A DNA stretch of 6,938 nt from Bdellovibrionales bacterium (GCA_018968995.1 JAGWZD010000111.1:1-6938), one strand, 5' to 3'. Positions 1 through 6,186 are shown, counted from the first letter of the stretch. Numbers and translations are program-made. Notes: generated by a model from the letters alone, not told the origin.

Positions 1-441
1 TGAAATCTGTCGCCCGACGCGTGCTTCCGTGTTCCGAAACTGAGGATCCAGAACAAGGCCCCCCACCTCGGATGGGCCATCCGTCTCCGAACGAAGCTTC
101 AGCGTTCCATGAATAAATCCAGTGCCGATAGATTGAGAGAACTTCTCTTCACTTCCCACTTCAAAATAAAAGTGGGGCGCCTGCTCTGTCCCGTGCTGAG
201 CGGCAATCATCGAGGTCCCCTGTACGACACCCGAGGACAGATCTTCGGCCACAAAGACGTATTTGGACTCGTCTGGGCCATCGCTTGGAGACCCATCCCT
301 CGACCGGAACGACAAAAGAGATCTCTGGATCTTTTCTGCCAAGAAGTCTCGGTCGTTCTGCAGATTAATAAATCCCGGAATCTGAGCGAGTCTTTCTAGC
401 GCCTCGAGGTCTCTGCTCTGGATCTCTCTCAAAAGAATCAT
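1..441 (-). CDS. astA: Arginine N-succinyltransferase (AstA family), N-terminal part, cut by the window edge
   Basis: This reading frame starts with ATG at 441-439 and stays open for 147 codons to the left edge, so only the N-terminal part (about 40% of a usual ~340-residue AstA) is present. AstA transfers succinate from succinyl-CoA to the alpha-amino group of arginine, the first step of the ammonia-releasing arginine succinyltransferase (AST) pathway in the cytoplasm. The family pattern is visible in order: a GNAT-like opening (LREIQSRDLEALERLA, residues 4-19), a YVFVAED strand followed by VVQGTSMIAA (61-81), FYFEVG (91-96), and a core strand GGLVLDPQFR (127-136) matching the E/S-L-x-x-LFLDPDxR region of AstA. 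The start codon overlaps the stop of the M20 gene (ATGA), and only a weak AGAAAAGA lies upstream, so translation is probably coupled. The family call rests on remembered motifs. It could instead be an AruF/AruG-like arginine/ornithine succinyltransferase subunit. Confidence 0.75.
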   Translation of the reverse strand, partial: MILLREIQSRDLEALERLAQIPGFINLQNDRDFLAEKIQRSLLSFRSRDGSPSDGPDESKYVFVAEDLSSGVVQGTSMIAAQHGTEQAPHFYFEVGSEEKFSQSIGTGFIHGTLKLRSETDGPSEVGGLVLDPQFRNTEARVGRQIS

Positions 442-1928
442 AGACACGTCTTTTCTATAACTTTTTCGTAAAAAAGAACGGCCTTCTCTAGCTGATCGAT
501 GGTGTTGTATTCGTTTGGGCTGTGGCTATTGCCATGAGACCTGCCTGGCCCAAAAACTACCGCCTCATAACCCGCTTGAAAATATTGCGCCGCCTCTGTC
601 GAGGTGGCTTTTTTATCAAAACCTTCGCCGGCCGGATGAATTCCTGTCTCCTCAATAGCCGAACGGCAGATATTCATCAAAGAGTGATCCCAGCTCATGT
701 TCAAGCTGGGATTCATCCTTTCGCGGAGAACGCTAATATTAAGTCCAGGATAATGTGCTGCAAGCTTACGAGTGGCGTCCTGCAGTCGGCTTTCGACCTC
801 CTGTGGAGCGATCTCGGGAAGTAGCCGAAGGTCAAACATCAGGTCGATCGCCCCCGGACGGTCAACGACTCTGCCAAAGTTCACTGTTGAATAGGGTGGA
901 TTGTAGGTTTCGTCCTTTGCCTGTGACAGTTCTTCGGCCAGTCCACCAAAAACGGCAATAACATCACAAATCGCGGGAAAAAGGGCGTCAGGATAAAACT
1001 GGACTCCCGAGTCTCCAACTCCACCCATATCTGCCCGAAGCGCGGAAGTGCCCCCTAGGCTCTCCTGAAACTGCGAGAAGTAGCCCTTGAAGTCCTCGAG
1101 CTGATGTGAGGTCAGGAAAAGCTCTGCTTTTGCTCGGTCGGGAACCTTGTTGACAGAGTCACCCCCTGACATCGAAACCATGCGCAAATCAAAGCCTGAA
1201 TCTTGAGCTCCCTTAATGAACTCCAACAGCCGCAAAATTCCGTTTACACCCATTTCAGGATAGGAGCCATGTGCCGACTTTCCCAGGGCCTCTAGCACTA
1301 CCTTTCTATTAAAACCCTTAGCGTCCCGCGTATGCCGACTGTAGCCAATCGATACACGAAAAATGTTGTAACACTTATGGGCATATACTACCCGCAGTTC
1401 AGACGGCTCTCCCACCAAGACATACTTAGGGTTTAGTGCCATCGACTTGATCAGATACTTGGCCCCGAACATTCCCACTTCCTCGCCGCAAGTACCCACG
1501 AGGTAGATGGGCATCTTCAATTTGCGTTCTCGAAATTTTTCCACCGCCAACAACTTACAAAGAAAGTCGAGCTTTACATCGGCTGAGCCGAGCCCGAAAA
1601 TTTTTCCTTCTTTTAAAGTTGCGGAGAAGGCGTTTCCACCGGTCTCTGTCCAATTTTCATTAAGACCCGGACCAACGGTGTCCAGATGGGTATTTAACAA
1701 CAACCCCTTCTTCGTCTTACGGTCGACAAGAGGGTCCCCAAGAATACCGATCACATTAAATTGTCGTTTCGAAAAACTCTCGAGAGAATGGGCCACCTGC
1801 TGAAGCTGGACCTTCATCCCCGCCGCGCTCATCAAGCTGGCCGCGTAGTTAGCAATCTCTTCATTTCCGTCAGAAGTCACAGACTTGATCGAGATCATTT
1901 TTTTTGCTCGGTCTAAAAAGCCACTCAT
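438..1928 (-). CDS. M20-family zinc amidohydrolase (ArgE/DapE/PepV-like), 496 residues
   Basis: A metal-dependent cytoplasmic amidohydrolase of the M20 family, which deacylates N-acyl amino acids or cleaves small peptides. The whole active site is visible: THLDT (H81, with D83 as helper), GLGSADVK (bridging D117), CGEEVG (general base E149 and metal ligand E150), VGEPS (E174), the lid-domain GKSAHG (H220) and the C-terminal HSPNEY (H469). Length is about 100 residues above ArgE/DapE (375-400) and close to PepV/PepD (470-490). The extra sequence lies in the lid, where two lid-like segments occur: NKVPDRAKAEL (260-270) and NFGRVVDRPGAIDLMFDLRLLP (350-371, quoted in part). The ATG start overlaps the aminotransferase stop by ATGA, and GAGG lies 10 nt upstream. 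With an aminotransferase before it and astA after it, it may act on N-succinyl or N-acetyl ornithine/glutamate. The substrate is inference; a dipeptidase role is the main alternative. Confidence 0.85.
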   Translation of the reverse strand: MSGFLDRAKKMISIKSVTSDGNEEIANYAASLMSAAGMKVQLQQVAHSLESFSKRQFNVIGILGDPLVDRKTKKGLLLNTHLDTVGPGLNENWTETGGNAFSATLKEGKIFGLGSADVKLDFLCKLLAVEKFRERKLKMPIYLVGTCGEEVGMFGAKYLIKSMALNPKYVLVGEPSELRVVYAHKCYNIFRVSIGYSRHTRDAKGFNRKVVLEALGKSAHGSYPEMGVNGILRLLEFIKGAQDSGFDLRMVSMSGGDSVNKVPDRAKAELFLTSHQLEDFKGYFSQFQESLGGTSALRADMGGVGDSGVQFYPDALFPAICDVIAVFGGLAEELSQAKDETYNPPYSTVNFGRVVDRPGAIDLMFDLRLLPEIAPQEVESRLQDATRKLAAHYPGLNISVLRERMNPSLNMSWDHSLMNICRSAIEETGIHPAGEGFDKKATSTEAAQYFQAGYEAVVFGPGRSHGNSHSPNEYNTIDQLEKAVLFYEKVIEKTCL

Positions 1929-3349
1929 GACGGGGAGACCTCAGCTTTCTTTTTCCTCTCTTCGGCCACTGCAAGAAGGGCTCGCTCGATGATTAAGCTC
2001 ACTTCGTCTACTTGCTGCTCACTCATCACGCCAAACGGGGGAAGCATTCGAACCAAAATGGGGCCATGCCCACACTGAAACGCAACAACACCATACTCAA
2101 ACATTTTCATGAGAACCCACTTCACATCTTCTTGGGTTCCCGAGAACGGCTGAAATGCAACCATTCCTCCGATGTTTCTCTGGCTAGCAATCATGCCTCG
2201 GCAGCTGCCCTCAGAGAGCTTCTGAAGATTTCTGGCGAATCGATCTGATAGAAGCGAAATTCTTCCACTCGGGCCGTAAAACCCGCGATCCAGAAGCTCT
2301 ATCACCCTGCGAGCGACCCTCAGACTGGCTGAGGTGCCCGTGAAGGTGCCCGCCACCAGTCCCGGCTTCGGGTTGTACTCTTCACTGAAGAGAACAACGG
2401 ATGCATGGAGCATTTTAGCCGCTGTTACGACATCTACGTATTGTTGGAGCTCGAAAGTTTGGAAAGCAAACAGTTGGCCTGTTCGACCGAAGGTTTGGAT
2501 TTCATCCAGCCAGATCGCTAAGCCCGCCTTCTTTGCTGCCTCAAAGATTTCTAAATAATACTCGCGCGGAGCATAATTAAACCCGCCCTCACCCTGGACT
2601 GGCTCCATCATGATGCCGGCGATTTTTCCCGCGTAGCGAGTCAGGTGCTCGTGAAGCGCTTCCAGCGTCAGACGAACACTCTCACGCAACCCCAAATTCG
2701 GATGATAAAAAGGAACGTAGTGCACCTCACCATGGTGGGGTTGGCCCTCACGGTACTTCGGATTATCGGTGATTTCCTGCATGGCAGTAGAGCGGCCAGC
2801 GAAACAATCACTGAACGCAATAATATGGCTGGCCGGAAACTTTTTTTGACGAATAATTTTCAGGGCGATTTCGTTAGCCATGGTTCCACAGGTTGTCACC
2901 CATCCGTGTTTCAGTCGCGAGGACTCCACGCGGACCAAAAGTGCTCGAAGCAAGTCGGCAGTTTCACGGCCAGGCTGTAAGTTGCCTTGATAGATGTCCG
3001 AACCGGCGGCCAACAGCGCCTCTCTGAGGAGGTCAGGATGCGAGTGACCAAAAAAGTTGATTCCAATTCCTGTAATCATATCGAACTTGACGCTTCCGTC
3101 CTCAAGTTCAACCAGCGGACCCGACCCCAGTCCCGAGGCCAGAAACGGAAAGAAAAGATCCCTCCCGCGGTCCTTCTGAAACTGGGATAGAGCTTGTTTA
3201 AACTTTTCAGAGAGCTCGGTCGAGCGCGCCGGACAGACCGACCGGATCCTGGAACTCGACTCTGAAACGACTTGAACCACCCGCTCCGTGGCCTGACGAA
3301 ATGCTTCAGATTCTATTAGTTTCGATGCCTCTGTTTGCGCGCTGGTCAT
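1925..3349 (-). CDS. Class III PLP-dependent aminotransferase, divergent (ornithine/succinylornithine-type), 474 residues
   Basis: A PLP-dependent fold-type I, class III aminotransferase (the AstC/ArgD/ornithine/lysine-6-aminotransferase class), first gene of the minus-strand operon. Visible landmarks are GIGINFFGHSHP (94-105), the cofactor phosphate loop CGTMANE (154-160), FAGRS (183-187, normally FHGRT), EPVQGEGG (249-256), the PLP-nitrogen aspartate in WLDEIQTFGRTG (D282), the probable Schiff-base lysine in TAAKML (K312), and GTFTGTSAS (334-342) of the partner subunit's phosphate site. The N-terminus carries about 60 extra helical residues compared with ArgD/AstC (~400). The motif around K312 departs from the usual AKGLGGG. 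Next to an AstA-family gene, transamination of succinylornithine to succinylglutamate semialdehyde is the natural guess, but a lysine- or diamine-specific enzyme is equally allowed by the sequence. The ATG start has only a weak GGGGG nine bases upstream. It diverges from the BatE-like gene. Confidence 0.85.
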   Translation of the reverse strand: MTSAQTEASKLIESEAFRQATERVVQVVSESSSRIRSVCPARSTELSEKFKQALSQFQKDRGRDLFFPFLASGLGSGPLVELEDGSVKFDMITGIGINFFGHSHPDLLREALLAAGSDIYQGNLQPGRETADLLRALLVRVESSRLKHGWVTTCGTMANEIALKIIRQKKFPASHIIAFSDCFAGRSTAMQEITDNPKYREGQPHHGEVHYVPFYHPNLGLRESVRLTLEALHEHLTRYAGKIAGIMMEPVQGEGGFNYAPREYYLEIFEAAKKAGLAIWLDEIQTFGRTGQLFAFQTFELQQYVDVVTAAKMLHASVVLFSEEYNPKPGLVAGTFTGTSASLRVARRVIELLDRGFYGPSGRISLLSDRFARNLQKLSEGSCRGMIASQRNIGGMVAFQPFSGTQEDVKWVLMKMFEYGVVAFQCGHGPILVRMLPPFGVMSEQQVDEVSLIIERALLAVAEERKKKAEVSPS

Positions 3350-3446
3350 GGTCAGCTACCCCCGGGGCGATTTCCGAATTTTCTCGCAATATCAAAAGCT
3401 TATTTTTGTTGCAAGGACACCACGGCAATCGTTAGCCTCGAAGCGT
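3350..3446. promoter_or_regulatory. Divergent intergenic region between the aminotransferase and BatE-like operons
   Basis: These 97 bases separate two divergent starts and must hold or overlap the promoters of both operons. The middle (about 3380-3412) is AT-rich inside GC-richer surroundings. On the minus strand TTGCAA (3412-3407) is followed after 15 bases by GATATT, four matches of six for each box but with short spacing, so it is a weak sigma-70 candidate for the aminotransferase operon. I see no convincing promoter pair on the plus strand. A CCCCGGGG palindrome at 3360-3367 lies just upstream of the aminotransferase start and includes its only Shine-Dalgarno-like G run. No operator for an ArgR-type repressor was recognised. 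Confidence 0.35.
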
Positions 3447-4163
3447 ATGGCGACCCTAGATGCAGATTTGATTCGCCAGGCAGTCTTACAGGCACGATCG
3501 GGGCAACCCAAAGAGGCCCTCGGGCTTTTACTGGCTCACCCCCCAGGCCCCAGCAGCGCTGACGCATCGCACTATCACCTCACTGTGGGTTCACTCCTTT
3601 TAGATCAAGGGCGACCAGGGGAGGCTTTTGCGCATTTGGACGTCGTCCTTCACCGGGAGGGACTTATCAAGCCGGCGGACGACCTGTGGCTGACCGCCCG
3701 TGAACAGGCTGAACTGAAACTGGGCCGAGGCTCACTTGAACGCGCCTCGAATACCATCGAGAAGTGGGTGGATAATCCGTTCTATCTTCCCCTGGAGGCT
3801 TTTTTGGCTGTTTTATCAGTGGCAGCGGTCGTTCGATGCTACCGAAAGGGGGCGCTTCCTTCATCACGTAAGATATGGATTCGCTGGGCAGTCTTGATTT
3901 GGGCCCTGGCTTTTGGCGCGGGTGCTGGGCAGATTTTGGGGTCGAGGTATCCCCGATCCCGTGCAGCCACTGAAATCACTCTCAGAAGCGGTCCTGCAGA
4001 AGACTTTTATGAATTGGGCCGTGTGGATGCAGGATCTGAGCTAAGAATCCTAGAGAAAAACGACGGCTGGGTTCGCGTCAGGGTGACGCCGACCGTTTCG
4101 GGCTGGGTGCCCTCAGCGAGCGTGTTGCTCTTAACTCCGCCTTCGACTACACGGGAATCATGA
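3447..4163 (+). CDS. BatE-like protein: TPR region, two membrane helices, bacterial SH3 domain
   Basis: A 238-residue membrane protein. Residues 1-100 are helical with TPR-like pairs (for example the segment LTVGSLLLDQGRPGEAFAHL at 45-64). Two hydrophobic helices follow at about 112-130 (FYLPLEAFLAVLSVAAVV) and 143-164 (WIRWAVLIWALAFGAGAG), separated by a very basic loop (RCYRKGALPSSRKIWIR). A bacterial SH3 domain fills 174-230 (ITLRSGPAEDFYELGRV, then NDGWVRVRV and SGWVPSASV). TPR-membrane-SH3 is the architecture of BatE and related proteins of the aerotolerance/MoxR cluster, but no MoxR or BatA/B/D gene is present, so the name is only a likeness. I chose ATG 3447 because an earlier in-frame ATG at 3348 overlaps the divergent gene's start codon and adds a non-conserved-looking basic tail. 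Its RBS is weak. Its stop overlaps bamD (ATGA), implying one operon. Function is unknown; an envelope role is likely. Confidence 0.75.
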   Translation: MATLDADLIRQAVLQARSGQPKEALGLLLAHPPGPSSADASHYHLTVGSLLLDQGRPGEAFAHLDVVLHREGLIKPADDLWLTAREQAELKLGRGSLERASNTIEKWVDNPFYLPLEAFLAVLSVAAVVRCYRKGALPSSRKIWIRWAVLIWALAFGAGAGQILGSRYPRSRAATEITLRSGPAEDFYELGRVDAGSELRILEKNDGWVRVRVTPTVSGWVPSASVLLLTPPSTTRES

Positions 4164-4807
4164 GCTTGATTCGATATACTAAAGCAGCACTATTAGGCGC
4201 GGGACTGTCTCTGCTGATCTCTTGCTCCTCTGCTCCGATAACGGAAAACGACCCGGGCCAAATGTTTAAAGAGGCTGAAGAAGAAATACAAAATGATCAC
4301 TACATTTTGGCCGTTGAGCGCCTGAAGTCGATCAAAAATAAATTTCCGTACTCTCAATTTGCACCACTTGCCCAGCTGAGGCTCGCTGACGTGTTTTTTC
4401 TTCAGGAAACTTTTGCAGAAGCTGCCTCCGCCTATGAGGCATTTCGCGACCTCTATCCGAAACACGAAAAAACTCCCTACGCACTTTTTCGTACTGCAAA
4501 AAGCTACTTCAAAGACTCTCCATCGCAAATTGCTCGCGACCTGAGCTCGGCAGCCAAGGCCGCCGAGGCGTACCGAGAATTCCTTCGGAAGTACCCCTCT
4601 GACCCTCAGAAGGACGAGGCAAAGAGCGACCTACTACTCGCCGAAGATATGCTCGCCCAGAAAGAGAAATATATTGCCGACTTTTACCTAAAAGCTGGCC
4701 AACCTAAAGCTGCGCGCACGCGCCTGGAGAGAGCCGTGCAGCTTTACCCAGAGACCCCTACCGCCAAGGCTGCCCAAAAGCGACTCGAGGAGATGAACAG
4801 AAAATGA
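4160..4807 (+). CDS. bamD: Outer membrane assembly lipoprotein BamD (YfiO/ComL family)
   Basis: BamD is the essential lipoprotein of the BAM complex, which folds beta-barrel proteins into the outer membrane with BamA from the periplasmic side. The sequence starts with a lipoprotein signal peptide: basic R5/K8, hydrophobic core AALLGAGLSLLI and lipobox LISC with acylated C22. The following serine (S23) fits outer-membrane sorting. The rest is TPR-like: MFKEAEEEIQNDHYILAVER (about 35-54), FPYSQFAPLAQLRLADVFF (61-79), and the typical later helices ending in YIADFYLKAGQPKAARTRLE and a YPETP/AKAA repeat, all in the BamD order. At 215 residues it is somewhat shorter than E. coli BamD (245), mostly at the C-terminus. 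Start and stop both lie in ATGA overlaps with neighbours, so it is translated as the middle gene of a three-gene operon. A paralogous TPR lipoprotein with another role is the alternative, since some delta-type genomes have several. Confidence 0.85.
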   Translation: MSLIRYTKAALLGAGLSLLISCSSAPITENDPGQMFKEAEEEIQNDHYILAVERLKSIKNKFPYSQFAPLAQLRLADVFFLQETFAEAASAYEAFRDLYPKHEKTPYALFRTAKSYFKDSPSQIARDLSSAAKAAEAYREFLRKYPSDPQKDEAKSDLLLAEDMLAQKEKYIADFYLKAGQPKAARTRLERAVQLYPETPTAKAAQKRLEEMNRK

Positions 4808-5520
4808 GTTCAACACCCACAGGCTCTGACCAGCGGATTCAATCCCTACTTTCTGAAAAGCGATGGGACGAGGCGGAGGCTGTGGCAGAGGGGCGAATTA
4901 AGGCTGAGCCCGAGAGTGCTGACGCACACTACCTGCTTGGGGTGACTCACTACTTTCAGGGACGACTCGGTCCCACTATTCAGTGTCTCCAGCAAGCTCT
5001 GCGGATCGATCCGCGCCACACCGACGCAGCGATTTGTCTCTCGGTGCTCCTAAACGATATTGGCAAATACGACGAGGCGAAGTTTGTTTTTGATCATGCA
5101 AACCAGTCCGTGGCCCACAGACAATCAAACACTGAGGCCGAGATTGATCGAAAGTTCTCGGTAAAACACCTTGAGCTTGCAGATCTCTATTTTCGATATC
5201 GTCGGTATGATGAAGCCATTGATGAATACACCAAGGCTGCAGCGCTAGATCCGGGCAACCTCACAGTCCGAATTCGCCGCGCTAAAACTTTTTCGCGCAA
5301 AGGGTACGTGAGCCGCGCCATGCAAGAGCTCGAACAGTTAAGAAATGAGAACCCAGGCTTTATTCCAGCCAGAATTCAGCTTGGACTGCTTCATTACAGC
5401 CAAGGAAATCAGTTAGACGCAGAACTGGAATGGGAGTCTGTGCTTAAGCTAAGCCCAAACCATCCAGAGGCGAACTCCTATTTGGAAATGTCTCGAGAAG
5501 AAACCAACAAGCGTTCTTAA
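4804..5520 (+). CDS. Soluble tetratricopeptide-repeat protein, about six TPRs, function unknown
   Basis: A 238-residue protein built almost entirely of TPR helix pairs: about 7-38, 39-72 (AHYLLGVTHYFQGR then ALRIDP), 73-106 (LNDIGKYDEAK), 119-152 (LADLYFRYRRYDEAIDEYTK then ALDP), 153-186 (RKGYVSRAMQELEQL) and 187-220 (LGLLHYSQGNQLDAELEW then LKLSP). A polar, charged linker of about 12 residues at 107-118 divides the array into two triplets. There is no signal peptide, lipobox or membrane helix, so it should be a cytoplasmic scaffold or adaptor. The start overlaps the bamD stop (ATGA), and a good GAGGAG (4787-4792) lies 11 bases upstream inside bamD, so it is both coupled and independently initiated. 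It is last in its operon and its stop is 3 bases from the converging fliW stop. The TPR content is certain; the partner cannot be read from the sequence. Confidence 0.85.
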   Translation: MSSTPTGSDQRIQSLLSEKRWDEAEAVAEGRIKAEPESADAHYLLGVTHYFQGRLGPTIQCLQQALRIDPRHTDAAICLSVLLNDIGKYDEAKFVFDHANQSVAHRQSNTEAEIDRKFSVKHLELADLYFRYRRYDEAIDEYTKAAALDPGNLTVRIRRAKTFSRKGYVSRAMQELEQLRNENPGFIPARIQLGLLHYSQGNQLDAELEWESVLKLSPNHPEANSYLEMSREETNKRS

Positions 5521-5529
5521 AGACTACGC
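5511..5529. repeat. Imperfect inverted repeat across the convergent stop codons
   Basis: GCGTTCTT-A-AAGA-CT-ACGC forms eight base pairs in two blocks of four around a one-base centre, with a two-base bulge. It covers the TAA of the TPR gene (5518-5520) and the TAG of fliW (5524-5526). It is the only symmetrical element where the two operons meet and could help end transcription from both sides, but there is no GC-rich stem plus T run, so the terminator reading is weak. Confidence 0.25.
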
Positions 5530-6078
5530 CAGTAGCGGTTTCACCGTCAAAGACGGAGGAATATCCCGAATCGATACGACCGAGGGGGACCGTGCCTCTT
5601 CCGCCATTGTGACGGCCCGCTCTTGGGCGCGAATGGTTAACAGGTGGGTTCGAAGCTCTTTGAACATCAAGTGCTTCACGCTGTACTCGTTTTCCTGTAG
5701 CACCACTTGCTTGGCCAGCTGCTCCTTCAGGTTGACGACTAACGGTGCCTTGAGGTTCGCCGACATCTGCGTAATATCTTCTGGAATCGTCAGAATGCTG
5801 AGTACGGCCGACTGATTGATGTTCTCGAGTTTCAGCTCGCGAAGCTCCAAAGCAGAAAGCTTAGCCGTATAATCCAACCGGAAAACCTTGGGCTCAAGAA
5901 CAGGAAAAACGACCTGCGGATTATCGAGCGACTGAAGCCACAAGATCAGTGTGTCATCTGCTGGATCCACCAAACAGAAACGGGTGTATTCGGGGAAGCC
6001 CAGGATTCCCTGAGGAATAATAATGGTGCCCTCGCTACCGACTGCCAGCTGACCAAAGCGCCCTGTTTCGATGATCAC
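5524..6078 (-). CDS. fliW: Flagellar assembly factor FliW
   Basis: FliW is a small cytoplasmic beta-barrel protein that binds CsrA (and flagellin) and relieves CsrA repression of flagellar mRNA. The family pattern is clear: a FG-QLAVGSEGTIIIPQGILGFPEYTRF opening (8-34, abridged), an ILWLQSLDNPQVVFPVLEP core (45-63) and the SANLKAPLVVN strand (106-116). Typical FliW ends near residue 150; here about 34 more residues follow (151-184), partly helical, then proline-rich, so a C-terminal extension is present. The start is GTG (6078-6076), chosen because AGGGAG lies exactly 6 bases upstream and family alignment begins there. A nearer ATG at 6083 gives only a two-codon frame. It follows csrA after 108 bases, in the same direction, in the order flgL-csrA-fliW. 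Confidence 0.92.
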   Translation of the reverse strand: MIIETGRFGQLAVGSEGTIIIPQGILGFPEYTRFCLVDPADDTLILWLQSLDNPQVVFPVLEPKVFRLDYTAKLSALELRELKLENINQSAVLSILTIPEDITQMSANLKAPLVVNLKEQLAKQVVLQENEYSVKHLMFKELRTHLLTIRAQERAVTMAEEARSPSVVSIRDIPPSLTVKPLLA

Positions 6079-6084
6079 GACATT

Positions 6085-6090
6085 CTCCCT
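6085..6090 (-). promoter_or_regulatory. fliW ribosome-binding site and possible CsrA site
   Basis: On the minus strand AGGGAG lies 6 bases before the GTG start of fliW and decides that start. The hexamer also satisfies the ANGGAN core recognised by CsrA/RsmE, inside a wider ACAAAAGGGAGAAUGU context resembling the CsrA consensus ACARGGAUGU. Bound CsrA would directly block ribosome entry. The RBS role is well supported; the CsrA role is inference. Confidence 0.6.
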
Positions 6091-6136
6091 TTTGTGACGG
6101 TCTTTTCAGCCTTTTGCCCAGAACCCCTGAGAAATC

Positions 6137-6149
6137 GACGGTTCCCGTC
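6137..6149 (-). repeat. Small perfect hairpin in the csrA-fliW leader
   Basis: GACGG-GAA-CCGTC on the minus strand pairs five bases around a three-base loop, in the 108-base space between csrA and fliW and about 60 bases upstream of the fliW start. A GGA trinucleotide sits at the stem top and loop, so it could be a second, weaker CsrA contact. It lacks the leading A of the ANGGAN rule and has no T run, so it is not a terminator. Confidence 0.35.
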
Positions 6150-6186
6150 TTGCCTTCATCAAACCCGAAAATCGCCCTATTGCCAA

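Noticed and set aside
109..399. Plus-strand open frame of 96 codons
   Set aside because: It lies fully opposite the AstA-like frame, has no recognisable motif, and the minus-strand reading gives a coherent protein coupled to the M20 gene.
3348..3446. Longer N-terminus (33 more residues) for the BatE-like protein, starting at ATG 3348
   Set aside because: It begins within the start codon of the divergent aminotransferase, leaves no room for a promoter or RBS, and adds neither a signal peptide nor TPR sequence.
4193..4528. Minus-strand open frame of 111 codons inside bamD
   Set aside because: Antisense to a well-supported lipoprotein gene, rich in unlikely composition (many F, K, C and R) and with no motif.
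6075..6083. ATG start for fliW at 6083
   Set aside because: The frame is ATG TCG TGA and stops at once; it lies only 1 base from AGGGAG, whereas the in-frame GTG at 6078 has ideal 6-base spacing.
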